Positions 7,209-7,856 of a stretch of 7,856 nucleotides of DNA are shown here, piece by piece. A program made the translations under genes and the position numbers. The notes below the pieces were generated by a model. The model saw nothing but the letters and a program-made list of their open reading frames with translations. It made no database searches and was not told where the DNA came from. The stretch covers positions 1 through 7,856 of the forward strand of contig JAGRAS010000063.1 in assembly GCA_020434465.1 (NCBI GenBank), written 5' to 3'. Source of the stretch: Bdellovibrionales bacterium. Its GTDB lineage: Bacteria > Bdellovibrionota > UBA2361 > JAGRAS01. Position 1 is the stretch's first letter. Every line of letters begins with the position of its first letter.

Positions 7209-7277
7209 ATGGCTACATATAATTTAGTTAAATATCTAAAAAGACGAATAACATATAAAAAAAAAAAAAAAAAATAG
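7209..7277 (+). CDS. Doubtful 22-aa basic ORF ending in six lysines
   Basis: ATG at 7209 opens a frame reading MATYNLVKYLKRRITY followed by six AAA lysine codons that are exactly the A18 run, then TAG. There is no clear ribosome binding site. The peptide is strongly basic. Loss of one A (or gain of two) would extend the frame to a stop after about 35 codons, so its C-terminus would vary with run length. It is probably a chance ORF and is recorded because of the homopolymer. Confidence 0.12.
   Translation: MATYNLVKYLKRRITYKKKKKK
7257..7274. repeat. A18 homopolymer
   Basis: Eighteen consecutive A residues on the plus strand lie about 120 nt upstream of the pepA start and 210 nt upstream of the receiver gene. 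Such runs are prone to replication slippage and to assembly or sequencing error, and they stiffen or bend DNA. On the minus strand this is a T18 run, but no hairpin precedes it and no minus-strand gene lies upstream, so a terminator role is not supported. Confidence 0.9.
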
Positions 7278-7449
7278 GTTTTCTGTAGAGAGAGGGCTTT
7301 TCAAGGGTTTATTTTGAATCAGGAAAAATTGCCCAAATAATTCAAGTACTCAAGCTTAAGAGAACAAATTAACGTTTAAGGCTATTTTACTATCCTGTTT
7401 TGTAGATTCAAAAGCAAATAAGGGTATATCAAATTTTCACTGGGGGTAA

Positions 7450-7476
7450 TTAAGTATTTTTAATCAAAATACTTAA
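7450..7476 (+). promoter_or_regulatory. Perfect 11-bp hairpin just upstream of the receiver gene start
   Basis: TTAAGTATTTT (7450-7460) and AAAATACTTAA (7466-7476) are exact inverted arms around the 5-nt loop TAATC. The repeat ends 8 nt before the ATG, where a ribosome binding site is expected but none is seen. A G5 tract (7442-7446) lies just before the hairpin. It could be an operator in DNA, or an RNA hairpin that hides or brings near the ribosome binding site. There is no U tract after it, so it is not a typical terminator. Confidence 0.6.
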
Positions 7477-7484
7477 AATCGATC

Positions 7485-7856
7485 ATGAGTATTAGCTTTA
7501 ATATCTTAATTCTTAACCAAGACGGAAATATCCCATCAGCTACTCAAAGAGCATTGCAAAAGGCTGGGCACACAACAAGAAATGTTGAAAATTTAGCTGA
7601 AGCCGGAAAACAAAGTCATAATCTTGAGCATAGTGTTCTAATTCTTGATTGCGGCTCATCTCAGGATCAAGTGATCCCAAATGTAAAAGCATTAATTGCA
7701 GAAAATAACCTTAAAGATCAGCCAATATTACTTATTGGCCAGGATGTAGATAGTGTTGAACGTATTATAGATAAACACTGCGTATTGTCACTCACGCTAA
7801 ATATACCTGCAAAAGTTTCTGATATAAATCAAGCAATTGATTATTTTTTAAACAAC
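7485..7856 (+). CDS. Degenerate receiver (CheY-like) domain protein, partial
   Basis: The first 124 codons are present with no stop before the window edge. The segment has the alternating hydrophobic strands of a response-regulator receiver: FNILILNQDG (beta 1), SVLILDCGSS (beta 3), QPILLIG (beta 4) and VLSLTLNIP (beta 5), followed by a helix ending near residue 122. D55 at the end of beta 3 is in the place of the phosphoacceptor. The usual acidic pair after beta 1 is N-Q-D (11-13), the Ser/Thr after beta 4 is G85, and the conserved Lys before Pro is replaced (LNIP, 105-108). Phosphorylation by the normal route is therefore doubtful. An output domain presumably follows outside the window. The ATG at 7485 has no adjacent Shine-Dalgarno sequence. 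The fold is inferred from pattern only; another Rossmann-like domain is possible. Confidence 0.6.
   Translation, partial: MSISFNILILNQDGNIPSATQRALQKAGHTTRNVENLAEAGKQSHNLEHSVLILDCGSSQDQVIPNVKALIAENNLKDQPILLIGQDVDSVERIIDKHCVLSLTLNIPAKVSDINQAIDYFLNN

Larger units (their letters stand above)
7139..7484. other. Divergent intergenic control region between pepA and the receiver gene
   Basis: This 346-nt stretch has no convincing protein gene or structural RNA. From the pepA side it holds the pepA ribosome binding site (7147-7150), an inverted repeat over a TATAGT -10 candidate (7165-7181), a 22-codon plus-strand ORF ending in the A18 run (7209-7277), the palindrome CTTAAG (7355-7360), weak plus-strand -10 candidates TACTAT (7388-7393) and TATATC (7425-7430) without good -35 partners, a G5 tract (7442-7446), and an 11-bp hairpin (7450-7476). 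No tRNA-like or riboswitch-like fold was recognised. Confidence 0.6.

Noticed and set aside
7257..7274. T18 on the minus strand as a terminator
   Set aside because: No hairpin precedes it and no minus-strand gene lies upstream within the window to be terminated.

Overview
The window is AT-rich bacterial DNA. It carries six genes on the minus strand (read from high to low coordinates) and the start of one divergent gene on the plus strand. The gene content points to an aerobically respiring bacterium with an ordinary housekeeping set: DNA gyrase, NAD(P)-dependent glycerol-3-phosphate dehydrogenase, heme O synthase beside a probable Sco-type copper chaperone, and an M17 leucyl aminopeptidase. 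The predicted membrane-anchored thioredoxin-fold protein and the heme O synthase imply a heme-copper terminal oxidase elsewhere in the genome. I cannot place the organism at phylum level from this sequence.

Layout from left to right. 1-202: N-terminal part of a membrane-anchored thioredoxin-fold/Sco-like protein, cut by the window edge and starting directly on the stop of the next gene. 203-1063: ctaB (heme O synthase), best read from a GTG. 1064-1264: a leader region holding a good sigma70-type promoter and a 16-codon ORF with a strong ribosome binding site. 1265-2251: gpsA. 2260-4773: gyrA, 8 nt before gpsA and probably co-transcribed with it. 4774-4945: gyrA upstream region with a plausible promoter. 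4946-5524: a small TTG-started cupin with intact metal-binding motifs. 5621-7138: pepA-type aminopeptidase with all M17 metal and catalytic residues. 7139-7484: a 346-nt divergent control region with two inverted repeats, an A18 run and a tiny poly-lysine ORF. 7485-7856: N-terminal degenerate receiver (CheY-like) domain of a larger protein that runs off the window.

The likely transcription units are pepA, the cupin gene (separate or read through), gyrA-gpsA, and ctaB-sco. gyrA-gpsA and ctaB-sco are tightly packed, with the downstream start at or next to the upstream stop, which suggests translational coupling.

I see no mobile element, CRISPR array, tRNA, rRNA or defence island. The coding content is mostly ordinary. 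The points worth a second look are in the non-coding parts: the ctaB leader, and the divergent pepA/receiver region, where an 11-bp hairpin sits between a G5 tract and the start codon. The degenerate receiver protein is also of interest.
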